This document shows positions 1 through 12,819 of a stretch of 64,000 nt of DNA, piece after piece. Both the position numbers and the translations under genes were made by a program. The stretch lies in NCBI GenBank assembly GCA_963763095.1, contig CAVXNR010000022.1, forward strand, positions 434,001-498,000, written 5' to 3'. The stretch comes from CAVUCH01 sp963763095. GTDB lineage: Bacteria > Acidobacteriota > Vicinamibacteria > Vicinamibacterales > JAENWD01. Each line of letters starts with the position of its first letter. Positions within the stretch are counted from its first letter, which is position 1. The notes below the pieces were generated by a model. It was given only the letters and a program-made list of their open reading frames with translations, had not been told where the DNA came from and made no database searches.

Positions 1-161
1 TCCGCCGGCGGCATCAGGCCCTTCTCGATCATCGCGAGCCGTTCATGGTGCGCAAGCTCGCGGATGCGTGCGCGCCTGGAGATCCAGATCGCGGCCAGCA
101 CGAACAAGCCCACGAGCGTGAGGAAAGGAAACATAGCGAACAGCAGGTCTTGAGGATTCAC
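1..161 (-). CDS. DUF6249-like small membrane protein (3' part cut by window edge)
   Basis: Reading leftwards from a GTG at 161, the frame gives a short N-terminus (MNPQDLLFAMFPFLT), a hydrophobic membrane helix (about residues 8-27), a basic stop-transfer segment (ISRRARIRE) and the sequence HERLAMIEKGLMPP. A helix followed by a basic, helical 'ERxAMIEKG' segment is what I recall of DUF6249-type proteins, which often sit beside ECF sigma genes. An AGGAGG Shine-Dalgarno at 168-173 lies 6 nt before the GTG and fixes the start. The gene is divergent from the sigma factor gene at 313 and has its own matching promoter motif, so it is probably part of the same regulon. The reading frame is still open at the window edge; function unknown. 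Confidence 0.7.
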   Translation of the reverse strand, partial: MNPQDLLFAMFPFLTLVGLFVLAAIWISRRARIRELAHHERLAMIEKGLMPPA

Positions 162-192
162 GGGCGGCCTCCTGGCACAGTCGACAGTGCGG

Positions 193-222
193 TTAGACTG
201 GCGGCCGACCGCAATTGTTTCA
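193..222 (-). promoter_or_regulatory. Candidate ECF-type promoter, leftward
   Basis: On the minus strand, TGAAACAAT (222-214) is followed after 15 nt by GTCTAAC (198-192). The arrangement is the same as in the rightward promoter at 232-262. It points at the small membrane protein starting at 161. A GAAAC-like -35 and a GTC-containing -10 are typical of group-IV (ECF) sigma promoters. Confidence 0.6.
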
Positions 223-231
223 GCCCGCGCG

Positions 232-261
232 TGAAACAATCGGCCACGGGTCGTGGTCTAA
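232..261 (+). promoter_or_regulatory. Candidate ECF-type promoter, rightward (autoregulatory)
   Basis: TGAAACAAT (232-240), 15 nt, then GTCTAAC (256-262). Together with the leftward copy it forms a perfect 9-bp inverted repeat (ATTGTTTCA 214-222 and TGAAACAAT 232-240). The element lies about 50 nt upstream of the ECF sigma gene, which fits autoregulation by that sigma factor. This is inferred from motif symmetry and position only. Confidence 0.6.
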
Positions 262-312
262 CGAACCCGTGACGGGGATTGATGATTCCCCCGCACTCAC
301 TGCGGCTGGTGC

Positions 313-867
313 ATGTCCGATCTCACAGACGACGATCTCGTCCGCCTGTGCCGCGAAGGCAGCGACGAGGCGTTCGCGGAACTGGTCGGCCGCTACCGAA
401 GGCTCGTGTTCGGCATCATCTCGCGCACGCTCGGCGACCCCGGACGGGCCGAAGATCTCGCCCAGGACGTGTTCCTGCGCATGCATCGTGGCCTCCCCTA
501 CTATCGCGGCACGGCGCGCATGTCGACATGGATCTACCGGATCGCGGTGAACGTCTGCCTGCAGGATCGCTCCGCGCCGAAGCGCATCGAGATCGCCATC
601 GATGCCGACGCGGCGACGGACCGGCCATCGCTGCAGCTGGGGTCGAAAGATGCGGCGTTTGGCACCATCGAGCTGCGGGATCGGCTGGGCAAGGCGCTCG
701 CGCGCCTGCCGGGCAAATACCGGGCGCTCATCGCGGCGCACTACCTGAAAGGCGTGCAGTATGAGGAGCTTGCCGAAGCGTTCCAGCTGCCGCTCGGCAC
801 GGTCAAGACGCACCTGTACCGCGCCAAGCGTGAACTGCGAAAGCTGCTCGAGGGCGAGCTTGCCTGA
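313..867 (+). CDS. ECF-family RNA polymerase sigma factor
   Basis: A 184-residue RpoE-like sigma factor that would direct core RNA polymerase to stress or envelope promoters. Sigma region 2 spans about residues 20-88, with AEDLAQDVFLR as the conserved region 2.2 core and STWIYRIAVN as region 2.4. Region 4 spans about 125-180, with a helix-turn-helix at YEELAEAFQLPLGTVKTHLYR. Region 3 and region 1 are absent, as expected for group IV. The downstream gene at 886 is a zinc-finger anti-sigma factor, giving a standard sigma/anti-sigma pair. Two mirror-image promoter motifs upstream suggest autoregulation and a shared regulon with the leftward membrane protein. Confidence 0.93.
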   Translation: MSDLTDDDLVRLCREGSDEAFAELVGRYRRLVFGIISRTLGDPGRAEDLAQDVFLRMHRGLPYYRGTARMSTWIYRIAVNVCLQDRSAPKRIEIAIDADAATDRPSLQLGSKDAAFGTIELRDRLGKALARLPGKYRALIAAHYLKGVQYEELAEAFQLPLGTVKTHLYRAKRELRKLLEGELA

Positions 868-885
868 CCCGAGGGGATCGAGACG

Positions 886-1366
886 ATGGTGTGCACGCAT
901 CTGGACGAGTTGATTGAGCCGATTGCCGCGGGAGACATGGTCCCTGACGCGGACGTGCGCGCGCACCTGGCATCGTGCGCGGCGTGCGCCCACGCGCTCG
1001 AGCTCGCGCGGCAGATCGATGGCGTGCTCGCGGCCCAACCGGTGCCAGACCTGGGCCCGGCATTTACCTCCAGGCTCATGGCCCGGCTGCGGCGCGAGCG
1101 TTGGCGCTCGGAGCAGTATCTCGATGTGGCCTTCAACATCGCGGTGGCACTGGCCGTCGGCCACGACCGTCGGCGGACTGGTGATGGTGCTCGCAGCCTC
1201 GGGCCTGACGACGGTGAGCCCGGACCTCACCGGGTTGTTCGTCTCGGGTGCCGCGGAGGTGCTGTCGGCGGTCACGCCTGCGCTGCCGGTCTACGGCGTA
1301 GCGGCCGCGGTGTTCGTGAGCGGCATGGCGATCTGGTGGTGGGCCGAGCGCGGGTTCGAGATTTGA
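886..1366 (+). CDS. Zinc-finger anti-sigma factor (apparent frameshift)
   Basis: The N-terminus carries a zf-HC2 pattern (CTHLDELIEPI, then HLASCAACAHAL), the zinc-binding domain that holds ECF sigma factors inactive at the membrane. A cytoplasmic linker follows. The reading frame then changes near 1155-1165: the first frame ends its sensible sequence at FNIAVALAVG and the second continues with TTVGGLVMVLAASGL and a hydrophobic C-terminal helix ending WWAERGFEI at the TGA at 1364. The ATG at 886 lies 18 nt after the sigma stop, with GAGGGG upstream. It most likely binds the sigma factor encoded just before it. The frame change is probably an indel error, since both parts look well formed. Confidence 0.75.
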
Positions 1367-2310
1367 ACCCGCCCGCGCCTCCTCGGCGCCCGCTGCTGAA
1401 GTGGGCGGGAGGCAAGCGGCAGTTGCTGTCCGCATTTCAGCACTTCTACCCCGAACGCGTGAGCGGATACTCGGAGCCGTTCGTCGGCAGCGGGGCCCTG
1501 TTCTTCGACCTTCTGCGGCGTGGCGCGCTCGGTGAAGCCCCGGTGACGCTGGGCGACAGCAACCCGGATCTGATTGGGACCTACGCGGCGGTGCGGGACG
1601 CGCCGGACGAGGTCATCGACACGCTCGCGCGCCTGGATCAGCGGCACGCACGGGAGGGCGCCACGTGCTACTACGACGTGCGCGACCGGTTCAACGCCGC
1701 GCGGCGTGGGCGCAGCGCGACCGACGTCGCGAGGTATTCGCCCGAGCTCGCGGCCATGCTGATCTACTTGAACCGCACGGGCTTCAACGGGCTGTTCCGC
1801 GTGAACGCCGGCGGCGCATTCAACGTGCCGGCGGGGCGATATGCCCGCCCGCGGATCTGCGATCCCGTGCTGGTGCGCGCCGTCGGCGCGGCCTTCGCGC
1901 GCGAAGGGCTCCGCCTGCAGTGTGCGACGTTCGACGAGGTGCTCGCGCAGACGAGTGCCGGCGACCTCGTGTACCTCGATCCTCCCTACGCCCCGCTCAG
2001 CACGACGTCCGCGTTCGGCGCCTACACGGCGGACCGCTTCTCGCCGTCGGACCAGGTACGGCTGTGCGACGCGGTCGTGGACCTTGCACGCCGCGGCCGG
2101 CAGATCCTCCTGAGCAATTCGTCCGCACCTGAGATCGTTGCGCTGTATCGCCAGGCCACACGCGCCGGCGGCGCCCGCCTGCGGCTCTGGAGCCTGCCAG
2201 CCCGACGCGCCATCAACTCGCGCGCCACCGGACGCGGCGTCGTCACGGAGCTCCTGTTGACGAACCTCGAGCCCCGCGGGACGCCGGAGGGGCTGGCGGA
2301 GATTGTCTGA
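1363..2310 (+). CDS. dam: Dam-family DNA adenine methyltransferase
   Basis: A 315-residue class D12 N6-adenine methyltransferase. Visible motifs in order: LLKWAGGKRQLL (residues 11-22, motif X/I), EPFVGSG (38-44, AdoMet binding), DSNPDLI (65-71), NRTGFNGLFR (137-146) and the catalytic DPPY (206-209). The start is a TTG at 1363-1365 overlapping the anti-sigma stop, so the two genes are translationally coupled. No restriction endonuclease gene is next to it, so it looks like an orphan methylase. By family the target would be GATC or a related site, but this cannot be read from the sequence. Being co-transcribed with an ECF sigma pair is unusual. Confidence 0.88.
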   Translation: MNPPAPPRRPLLKWAGGKRQLLSAFQHFYPERVSGYSEPFVGSGALFFDLLRRGALGEAPVTLGDSNPDLIGTYAAVRDAPDEVIDTLARLDQRHAREGATCYYDVRDRFNAARRGRSATDVARYSPELAAMLIYLNRTGFNGLFRVNAGGAFNVPAGRYARPRICDPVLVRAVGAAFAREGLRLQCATFDEVLAQTSAGDLVYLDPPYAPLSTTSAFGAYTADRFSPSDQVRLCDAVVDLARRGRQILLSNSSAPEIVALYRQATRAGGARLRLWSLPARRAINSRATGRGVVTELLLTNLEPRGTPEGLAEIV

Positions 2311-2427
2311 ATGGAAGTCCGCCGAGCGTGGGGTGAAAAACACCTCCCGATCTCATTCTCATGTCGGTCGCGTCGGTGCCGGTGCGGGTGCGAGAGCCGG
2401 GCGAGGTTGGAAATGGCAGCGGGAAGG

Positions 2428-2476
2428 CCTGCCCACCGCCCGCCCAGCGCCCAGCGCCCAGCGCCTAAAGCCTGAG
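2428..2476. repeat. Heptad-phased intergenic repeat (GCCCAGC type)
   Basis: From 2442 the sequence reads in exact 7-nt steps: GCCCAGC three times, then GCCTAAA and GCCTGAG. A looser GCCTGCC/CACCGCC stretch precedes it. It lies in the spacer between the methylase stop and tRNA-Leu. The rest of this 231-bp spacer shows no gene. Confidence 0.75.
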
Positions 2477-2541
2477 AGTCCGTCGTCCCGTTGACCCGTC
2501 CAAAAACCGCGTGTTACGCTCGGGGTCTCAGTCTCCGGCGT

Positions 2542-2625
2542 GCGAAAGTGGCGGAACTGGCAGACGCGCCGGACTTAGGATCCGGTGGCCGTGAGGCCTT
2601 GGGGGTTCGACTCCCCCCTTTCGCA
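2542..2625 (+). tRNA. tRNA-Leu(UAG)
   Basis: The acceptor arms GCGAAAG (2542-2548) and CTTTCGC (2618-2624) pair over 7 bp with discriminator A at 2625. The anticodon stem CCGGA/TCCGG encloses the loop CTTAGGA, giving anticodon UAG (Leu, CUN codons). A long variable arm (GGCCGTGAGGCC) marks a class II tRNA, and the T arm GGGGGTTCGACTCCCCC is canonical. CCA is not encoded. Confidence 0.96.
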
Positions 2626-2671
2626 GAAGCCCTCGCCCGGGCCCATCCTCCCAGCAGTTGCACCTCACCTC

Positions 2672-3946
2672 ATGAAGACCGAATTCGTCGATGTCAGCGA
2701 AACGCGCAAGAACCTCGTGGTGGAAATCGACAGCAGCACGGTCGATGCGGAAATAGACCGCGTCGCCCGCGACTACACGAAGGCCGCGCGGATCCCCGGC
2801 TTCCGCCCCGGCAAGGTGCCGGCGCGGGTCGTCAAGCAGCGGTTCCGGAGCCAGATTCTCCACGACGTGGTCCACGGGCTGGTGCCTCGCGCGGTGGACG
2901 ATGCGCTGCGCGAGCGCGGCCTCGAACCGCTCGACACGCCAGACATCCGGGACGTGGTCGTCGAAGAGGGCCAGCCGCTGAAGTTCACGGCGACATTCGA
3001 TACCGTCCCGAGCTTCGACCTCCAGCCGTACGCCTCGCTGCAGCTGCGCCGGCCGGAGGCCACGCTGCAGGAAGGGGCCGTGGACGAAACGCTGCAGGCG
3101 CTGCGCGAGCGGGCAGCACGCTTCGAGGTGATCGAGGCGCGCCCTGTCGAGCGCGGCGACACGGTGGTGGTCGATCTCGTGCGCGAGGCGGGCGCCGAGA
3201 CACCCGATACCCACCAGGACGTCACGATCGAGATTGGCGCCGCGGCCAATCCACCAGGGTTCGATGACGAGGTGATCGGGACCACTGTCGGGGAGACGAA
3301 GCGGTTCGAGGTGCGCTATCCCGATGACTACGAGATGAAGGAGCTGGCCGGGACCGCCGTGAACTACACGGTGACGATCAAGGGGCTCAAGCGGCGTGTC
3401 GTGCCGGAGCTGGACGACGAGTTCGCCCGCGATCTGGGCGAGTTCGACACGCTGGCCGCGCTCCGGGCCCGCGTCGAGCAGGATCTGACCCGCGAAGCCG
3501 AGCAGAAGGCAGAGCGCGACGCGCGCGGGGATCTGCTGAAGCAGCTGGCCGGGTGGGTGACCTTCACGGTGCCTGAGTCGCTCATCGACCGGGAGCTCGA
3601 CCGCCGGATCGAGGATTTCGCCCGCCGGCTGATGGAGCAGGGGGTCGATCCCCGGAAAGCCGACATCGACTGGGCCGCCTTCCGGCAGGCCCAGCAGGAG
3701 CCGGCGCGCGATAGCGTGGCGAGCGCGCTCGTGCTGGACGAGGTTGCCCAGCGAGAGGGGTTGACGGTCAGCGAATCGGAAATCGAGGCGGAGCTGTCGC
3801 GGTTCGGCGAGCGCACGGGACGGACGACGGCCGCCGTTCGTGCCCAACTCGAGAAGGATGGCGGCATCTCCCGCCTGGCGACCGGGTTACGGCGGGAGAA
3901 GGCGGTTGACTTTCTGAGGTCGCGTGCTACGATTGTGGGCAACTGA
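2672..3946 (+). CDS. tig: Trigger factor, ribosome-bound chaperone and prolyl isomerase
   Basis: A 424-residue protein that docks near the ribosomal exit tunnel and shields nascent chains. The N-terminal ribosome-binding domain carries the signature GFRPGKVP (about residue 46). A central FKBP-like segment follows (ERGDTVVVDLV to YTVTIKGLKRR), then a helical C-terminal chaperone domain. Length and order match the family. The ATG at 2672 is chosen because MKTEFVDVSETRKNLVVEI aligns with family N-termini; the frame extends upstream only through the tRNA. The order tig-clpP-clpX-lon is widely conserved and couples folding to proteolysis. Confidence 0.96.
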   Translation: MKTEFVDVSETRKNLVVEIDSSTVDAEIDRVARDYTKAARIPGFRPGKVPARVVKQRFRSQILHDVVHGLVPRAVDDALRERGLEPLDTPDIRDVVVEEGQPLKFTATFDTVPSFDLQPYASLQLRRPEATLQEGAVDETLQALRERAARFEVIEARPVERGDTVVVDLVREAGAETPDTHQDVTIEIGAAANPPGFDDEVIGTTVGETKRFEVRYPDDYEMKELAGTAVNYTVTIKGLKRRVVPELDDEFARDLGEFDTLAALRARVEQDLTREAEQKAERDARGDLLKQLAGWVTFTVPESLIDRELDRRIEDFARRLMEQGVDPRKADIDWAAFRQAQQEPARDSVASALVLDEVAQREGLTVSESEIEAELSRFGERTGRTTAAVRAQLEKDGGISRLATGLRREKAVDFLRSRATIVGN

Positions 3947-4142
3947 TCGCGACCACTGCGGGGCCCACGTGCATGGCTGCCGCTGCACCTCGACGGTTTC
4001 CCAACCGATACACCGTTTGCTTCCAGACCTGCTCCGGGTGCTCCCCGGACCTGACGTGCGCATTCACGTCAGCCGGCCGCCCTGCTGAGGGACCGGCGCT
4101 CAGACCGACACGCCATGCGATCACCGATTTGCCGATCCGCGC

Positions 4143-4730
4143 ATGCAGCTGGTTCCGATGGTCGTCGAACAGACGAACCGGGGCGAGCGTGCCTACGACA
4201 TCTTCTCGCGGCTGCTGAAGGACAACATCATCTTCATCGGGACCCCGATCGACGATCAGATTGCGAACCTCGCCATCGCGCAGATGCTGTTCCTCGAGGC
4301 CGAAGACCCGGACAAGGACATCCAGCTGTACGTGAACAGCCCGGGCGGGTCGATCACGGCGGGCCTGGCGATCTACGACACGATGCAGTTCATCAAGCCG
4401 GACGTCCAGACGATCTGCCTCGGGCAGGCGGCCTCGATGGCGGCGGTGCTGCTGGCGGCGGGCACCAAGGGCAAGCGCTATTCGCTGCCGAACTCCCGCA
4501 TCGTCATCCACCAGCCGCTGATGTCGGGGCTGGCCGGCCAGGCGAGCGACATCGACATCGCCGCCCGCGAGATTCTGCGCATGCGGGAGCGCCTGAACGA
4601 AATCCTGACGTTCCACACCGGTCAGGCGATGAAACGTATCCAGGAGGATACGGAGCGCGACTACATCATGTCGGCCGATCAGGGCAAGGAATACGGTATC
4701 ATTGACGACGTCATCCGTAAGAGGGCGTAG
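4143..4730 (+). CDS. clpP: ATP-dependent Clp protease proteolytic subunit
   Basis: A 195-residue ClpP serine protease, which forms the two-ring tetradecamer fed by ClpX. The catalytic triad is visible: Ser98 in GQAASMAA, His123 in VIHQPL and Asp173 in ERDYIM. The oxyanion-side motif NSPGGS (65-70) is intact. The short pre-sequence MQLVPMVVEQTNRGERAYDI is typical of the family and would be self-processed. It lies between tig and clpX. The 196-nt spacer upstream could hold a promoter but I see no clear -35/-10. Confidence 0.97.
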   Translation: MQLVPMVVEQTNRGERAYDIFSRLLKDNIIFIGTPIDDQIANLAIAQMLFLEAEDPDKDIQLYVNSPGGSITAGLAIYDTMQFIKPDVQTICLGQAASMAAVLLAAGTKGKRYSLPNSRIVIHQPLMSGLAGQASDIDIAAREILRMRERLNEILTFHTGQAMKRIQEDTERDYIMSADQGKEYGIIDDVIRKRA

Positions 4731-4805
4731 GCTGGACGCGAGCCGCGAACAGCGGTTCCCGACCGGGCGCGTACGACGGGCTTCGGATTCCGGCAAAGGT
4801 TCCCA

Positions 4806-6053
<1,248 letters not shown>

Positions 6054-6110
6054 CTCGGCGCTCTCCGGCCCGTCCGCTCCGCTCGATTCCGCCGTCGCCG
6101 CGGATTCCAC

Positions 6111-6166
6111 AGTCCGGAGTCCGGGTTAATTTTCCGAACAGCCCCAGTCCGAATTCCGAATTTCCC
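6111..6166. repeat. Heptad-phased spacer abutting the lon start codon
   Basis: The 56 nt before the lon ATG divide into exactly eight 7-nt blocks: AGTCCGG, AGTCCGG, GTTAATT, TTCCGAA, CAGCCCC, AGTCCGA, ATTCCGA, ATTTCCC. Five of the eight share a TCCG core. No Shine-Dalgarno is evident within it. Confidence 0.6.
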
Positions 6167-8554
<2,388 letters not shown>

Positions 8555-8578
8555 GGGAGGCGATTCTCTCGCTCCTGA

Positions 8579-9225
8579 TTGTGGCCATTGAGCGTGCGCA
8601 TCGAAGCCGAGTTCGTCACGAGCGCCGCCGGCCCGGAGGGGTTTGCGAACGACGGGACGCCGGAGATTGCGCTGGTCGGCCGATCGAACGTTGGCAAGTC
8701 CACGCTCATCAACGCGCTCATTGGCCGGACGGTGGCGCGCACGAGCGCAAAGCCTGGCAAGACGCGGCTGGTGAACCTGTTCAGGGTGACGGGCGGGCTG
8801 CCGCGGCCCTTCTACCTCGTGGACCTGCCGGGTTACGGATACGCGCGCGGTGGACGGCCCTCCGCCGAAGCGTTTGAAACACTCACGACGGCGTACTTCC
8901 GCTCGTGGGAGGGTACCGGACGCACGCGGCCGCCGGCCGCGGCCGGAGCCATCCTGCTCGTCGATGCGCGGCATCCCGGGCTCGACAACGACATCGCCGC
9001 TCACGACTGGCTGGCACGGCTCGGCCCGCCAGCCGCCGTGGTGGCAACCAAGTACGACAAGCTGACGCGTGCCGAACGCACACGCGCCCAGCGTGCCCTG
9101 GAGACGGCGTTCAACGGCCCGGTGCTGCCGGTTTCGGCGGCCACCGGCGAAGGAATGAAAGACCTGTGGAAAACGATGGACCGGCTGTTAAGCAGCCACC
9201 CGCCAAGACTGATGCCCCGACTCAG

Positions 9226-9229
<4 letters not shown>
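8579..9229 (+). CDS. engB: EngB/YihA/YsxC-type ribosome biogenesis GTPase
   Basis: A roughly 210-residue circularly conserved P-loop GTPase needed for 50S subunit assembly. Visible G motifs: G1 GRSNVGKST, the G2-like threonine in SAKPGKTRLVN, G3 DLPGYGYA, G4 TKYDKL and G5 VSAATGEG. The start is uncertain: TTG at 8579, TTG at 8588 and GTG at 8594 are all in frame, and homologues usually begin close to RIEAEFV, which favours 8594. The gene follows lon by a short gap and its stop overlaps the rho start (GTGA), so it is translationally coupled to rho. Confidence 0.92.
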
Positions 9230-10482
<1,253 letters not shown>

Positions 10483-10485
10483 GCT

Positions 10486-10520
10486 CAATGCACAATGCAC
10501 GATGATGCAGCATGCACAAT
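10486..10520. repeat. Heptad-like spacer after rho (ATGCACA type)
   Basis: CAATGCA occurs twice in tandem at 10486-10499, followed by variants and a further ATGCACAATG. The array starts within 4 nt of the rho stop codon. The unit is degenerate here. Confidence 0.5.
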
Positions 10521-10555
10521 GTAAGACAGAGTGCACGCTGCAACGCGCGTGACGA

Positions 10556-10594
10556 GGGCGGGGTGACGAAGACGTTGCCCCGCCCTTTTCTTTT
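10556..10594 (+). terminator. Intrinsic terminator after rho
   Basis: The stem GGGCGGGG (10556-10563) pairs with CCCCGCCC (10578-10585) over 8 bp with a 14-nt loop. It is followed directly by TTTTCTTTT (10586-10594). Confidence 0.9.
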
Positions 10595-10631
10595 CAGGCG
10601 CGCCCACGGCAGGAGCGAACGACACGTGAAC

Positions 10632-11631
10632 ATGAAGTCCTGTGCCTTGGCGCTGCTGATGGCGTTTGCGGCCGTGTCGACCGGCGGTATCGCTCGAGCG
10701 CAGCAAGGCGCCAGAGTCTACCGCGTGGGCGCCCTCTTCAACCGAGGACCGAATCAGGGTGATCAGGATGTCGAACTACTCCGACAAGGCCTGGCACAGC
10801 GGGGCTATGTTGAGGGCACGAACCTCGTATTGGAAGCGCGGTTCGCTGAAGGGCGGCTCGACCGTCTGCCAAGGTTTGCGGCAGAACTCGTGGCTATGGG
10901 CGTCGATGTCATCGCAGCCTATGGCGGTCCGCCAACGAACGCGGCCCGAACAGCAACGGCGACAATCCCGATTGTCGCGGCGCTCGTTGCTGACCCGGTC
11001 GCTCTCGGCTTCGCGGCCACGCTTGCGCGTCCCGGACAGAATGTGACGGGGATCACCAACCACGACTCCGAGCTCGCCGTTCGGCAACTGAGAATCCTGA
11101 AAGAGGTGTTTCCCAAGCTCGAGCGTGTCGCGTTCCTGAGCGATGCGGATATTCCGGGTGCCGACGCGAGTGGCCTGGCACCGATCGAGCGCTCCAACGT
11201 TGCCGCAGCCACAACGGTGAACATCGCTCCTCAGCTACTGAAAGTACGTGGCCCTGAACCGGACTTCGCGGCTGCCTTCAACGCCATGGTCTCGCAAAAG
11301 GCCGAAGCGCTTGTGATCCTGGAAGTTCCCGCGCCCTTTCAGTCATCGCGAGCGGATCGCGGAGCTCGCGGCGGCTCGTCGGATGCCCACGATGTTCTGG
11401 GGCGGCGCGTCACGCGCCGGTGGCTTGATGTCCTATGGCACGAGCTTCACAGATACCTATCCGCGCATGCCGGCATTTGTCGACAGAGTGCTCAAGGGCG
11501 CTAAGCCTGCAGACACGCCGTTCGAGGTGATTACCCGGCGTGAATTCGTTGTCAGTCTCAAGGTCGCCCGGCAACTCGGAGTGACCATTCCTCCCGAGGT
11601 GCTGAAGCGCGCCGATCGAATTCTCGAGTGA
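10632..11631 (+). CDS. ABC transporter substrate-binding protein, ABC_sub_bind family (apparent frameshift)
   Basis: A periplasmic binding protein of about 332 residues. A Sec signal peptide (MKSCALALLMAFAAVSTGGIARA) precedes YRVGALFNRGPNQGD and the family-typical runs LRQGLAQRGYVEGTNLV and DPVALGFAATLARPGQNVTG. The frame changes near 11343, after VPAPFQ. The new frame gives HRERIAELAAARRMPTMFWGG and ends with PFEVITRREFVVSLKVARQL and a proper C-terminus at 11631. A single extra base after the CAG codon explains it. Ligand unknown. No permease or ATPase gene is adjacent, which is common for this family. Confidence 0.85.
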
Positions 11632-11695
11632 TGTTCGAGACACTGTCCAGGAGCAGCCCGATCATCGCGAACAGCAATCGTCTACCCTGACGTCC

Positions 11696-12769
11696 ATGCA
11701 GGTTCTCGTGATCGGCGCCGGCGTATCGGGTCTCTCCTCGGCCCTGCGGCTCGTCGAGGCTGGACACGCGGTGCAGGTATGGGCACGCGAGCGTCCGCTC
11801 GAGACGACATCGGCCGTCGCCGCCGCCATCTGGTATCCCTATCTCGCGGAGCCGGCCGATCGCGTGCGTGAGTGGGCTGGCGTGACGCTGCGCGAATTGG
11901 TGCGGCTCGCGGCGGATCCCGCCACCGGGATCGTGCTGCGGGACGGCCTCGAGCTCTTTCGCGACGCCGTGGACGATCCGCCGTGGGCGTCCGTCGTGCC
12001 CGGGTTTCGCCGCGCGGTTCGCGACGAACTGCCGCCCGGATACGCCGATGGCTACGCCATGCGTCTTCCGGTGATCGACATGTCCGTCTATCTCGGATGG
12101 CTCGAAGGACGGGTGCTCGCCTCCGGCGCCGGCATCATCAAACGAACAATCCACTCGTTCGGGGAGATCGGCGGTGATGCGGACCTGATCGTGAACTGCA
12201 CCGGGCTCGGCGCGCGCGACCTGTGCCGCGACCAGGAGCTGTTCGGCGTGCGCGGGCAGGTCATCGTGGTCGAGGCGCCGGCGGTGTCCCAGTTCCGCAT
12301 CGATGACGCCACCGTTACGTACATCATCCCCCGCCTGCACGACGTGGTCCTCGGCGGCACCGCCGAGGAGCACGTGTACGACACCCGCATCGATGCGGCG
12401 AGCGCCGCGTCGATCCGTGCGCACTGCGAGAGGCTGAACCCGCTCTTGTCCAATGCGCCGGCGCGCGCGCACAAGGTGGGCATCCGGCCGTGCCGGGCGA
12501 GCGTTCGCCTGGAACTCGAGCGTCTGGACGGGATGTCTGTCGTGCACAACTACGGCCACGGCGGCGCGGGCGTGACGCTGTCGTGGGGCTGCGCCGACGA
12601 GGTCGCGTCGCTCTGCGTTCACCGTACCTGGCTCGAGAGACCGCACGCAATCGGTCTGAACGGCAGCGCTGACTCAACAGATCAGGACCGGCCGGGGTTA
12701 CTGATTAGTTGTTGCCATCACCCACGCCCCCGCCTCGCGTCCGTTGCGGAATCCGGCCGTTCGTCGTGA
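11696..12769 (+). CDS. FAD-dependent D-amino-acid oxidase-like protein
   Basis: A DAO-family flavoenzyme expected to oxidise D-amino acids or related amines to imino acids with O2. The Rossmann dinucleotide motif VIGAGVSGLSSALRLVEAGH is at the N-terminus. The family pattern TSAVAAAIWYPY and the C-terminal VHNYGHGGAGVTLSWGCA (FAD contact, D-amino-acid oxidase signature) are intact. The last ~35 residues after CADEVASL look non-homologous, so the true end may be earlier if there is an indel near the 3' end. It stands alone between unrelated genes. Confidence 0.85.
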   Translation: MQVLVIGAGVSGLSSALRLVEAGHAVQVWARERPLETTSAVAAAIWYPYLAEPADRVREWAGVTLRELVRLAADPATGIVLRDGLELFRDAVDDPPWASVVPGFRRAVRDELPPGYADGYAMRLPVIDMSVYLGWLEGRVLASGAGIIKRTIHSFGEIGGDADLIVNCTGLGARDLCRDQELFGVRGQVIVVEAPAVSQFRIDDATVTYIIPRLHDVVLGGTAEEHVYDTRIDAASAASIRAHCERLNPLLSNAPARAHKVGIRPCRASVRLELERLDGMSVVHNYGHGGAGVTLSWGCADEVASLCVHRTWLERPHAIGLNGSADSTDQDRPGLLISCCHHPRPRLASVAESGRSS

Positions 12770-12819
12770 CGAGTCTCCGTTATGATCCGCCGACGATTCC
12801 AAAACCGGAGGGCACTGAC

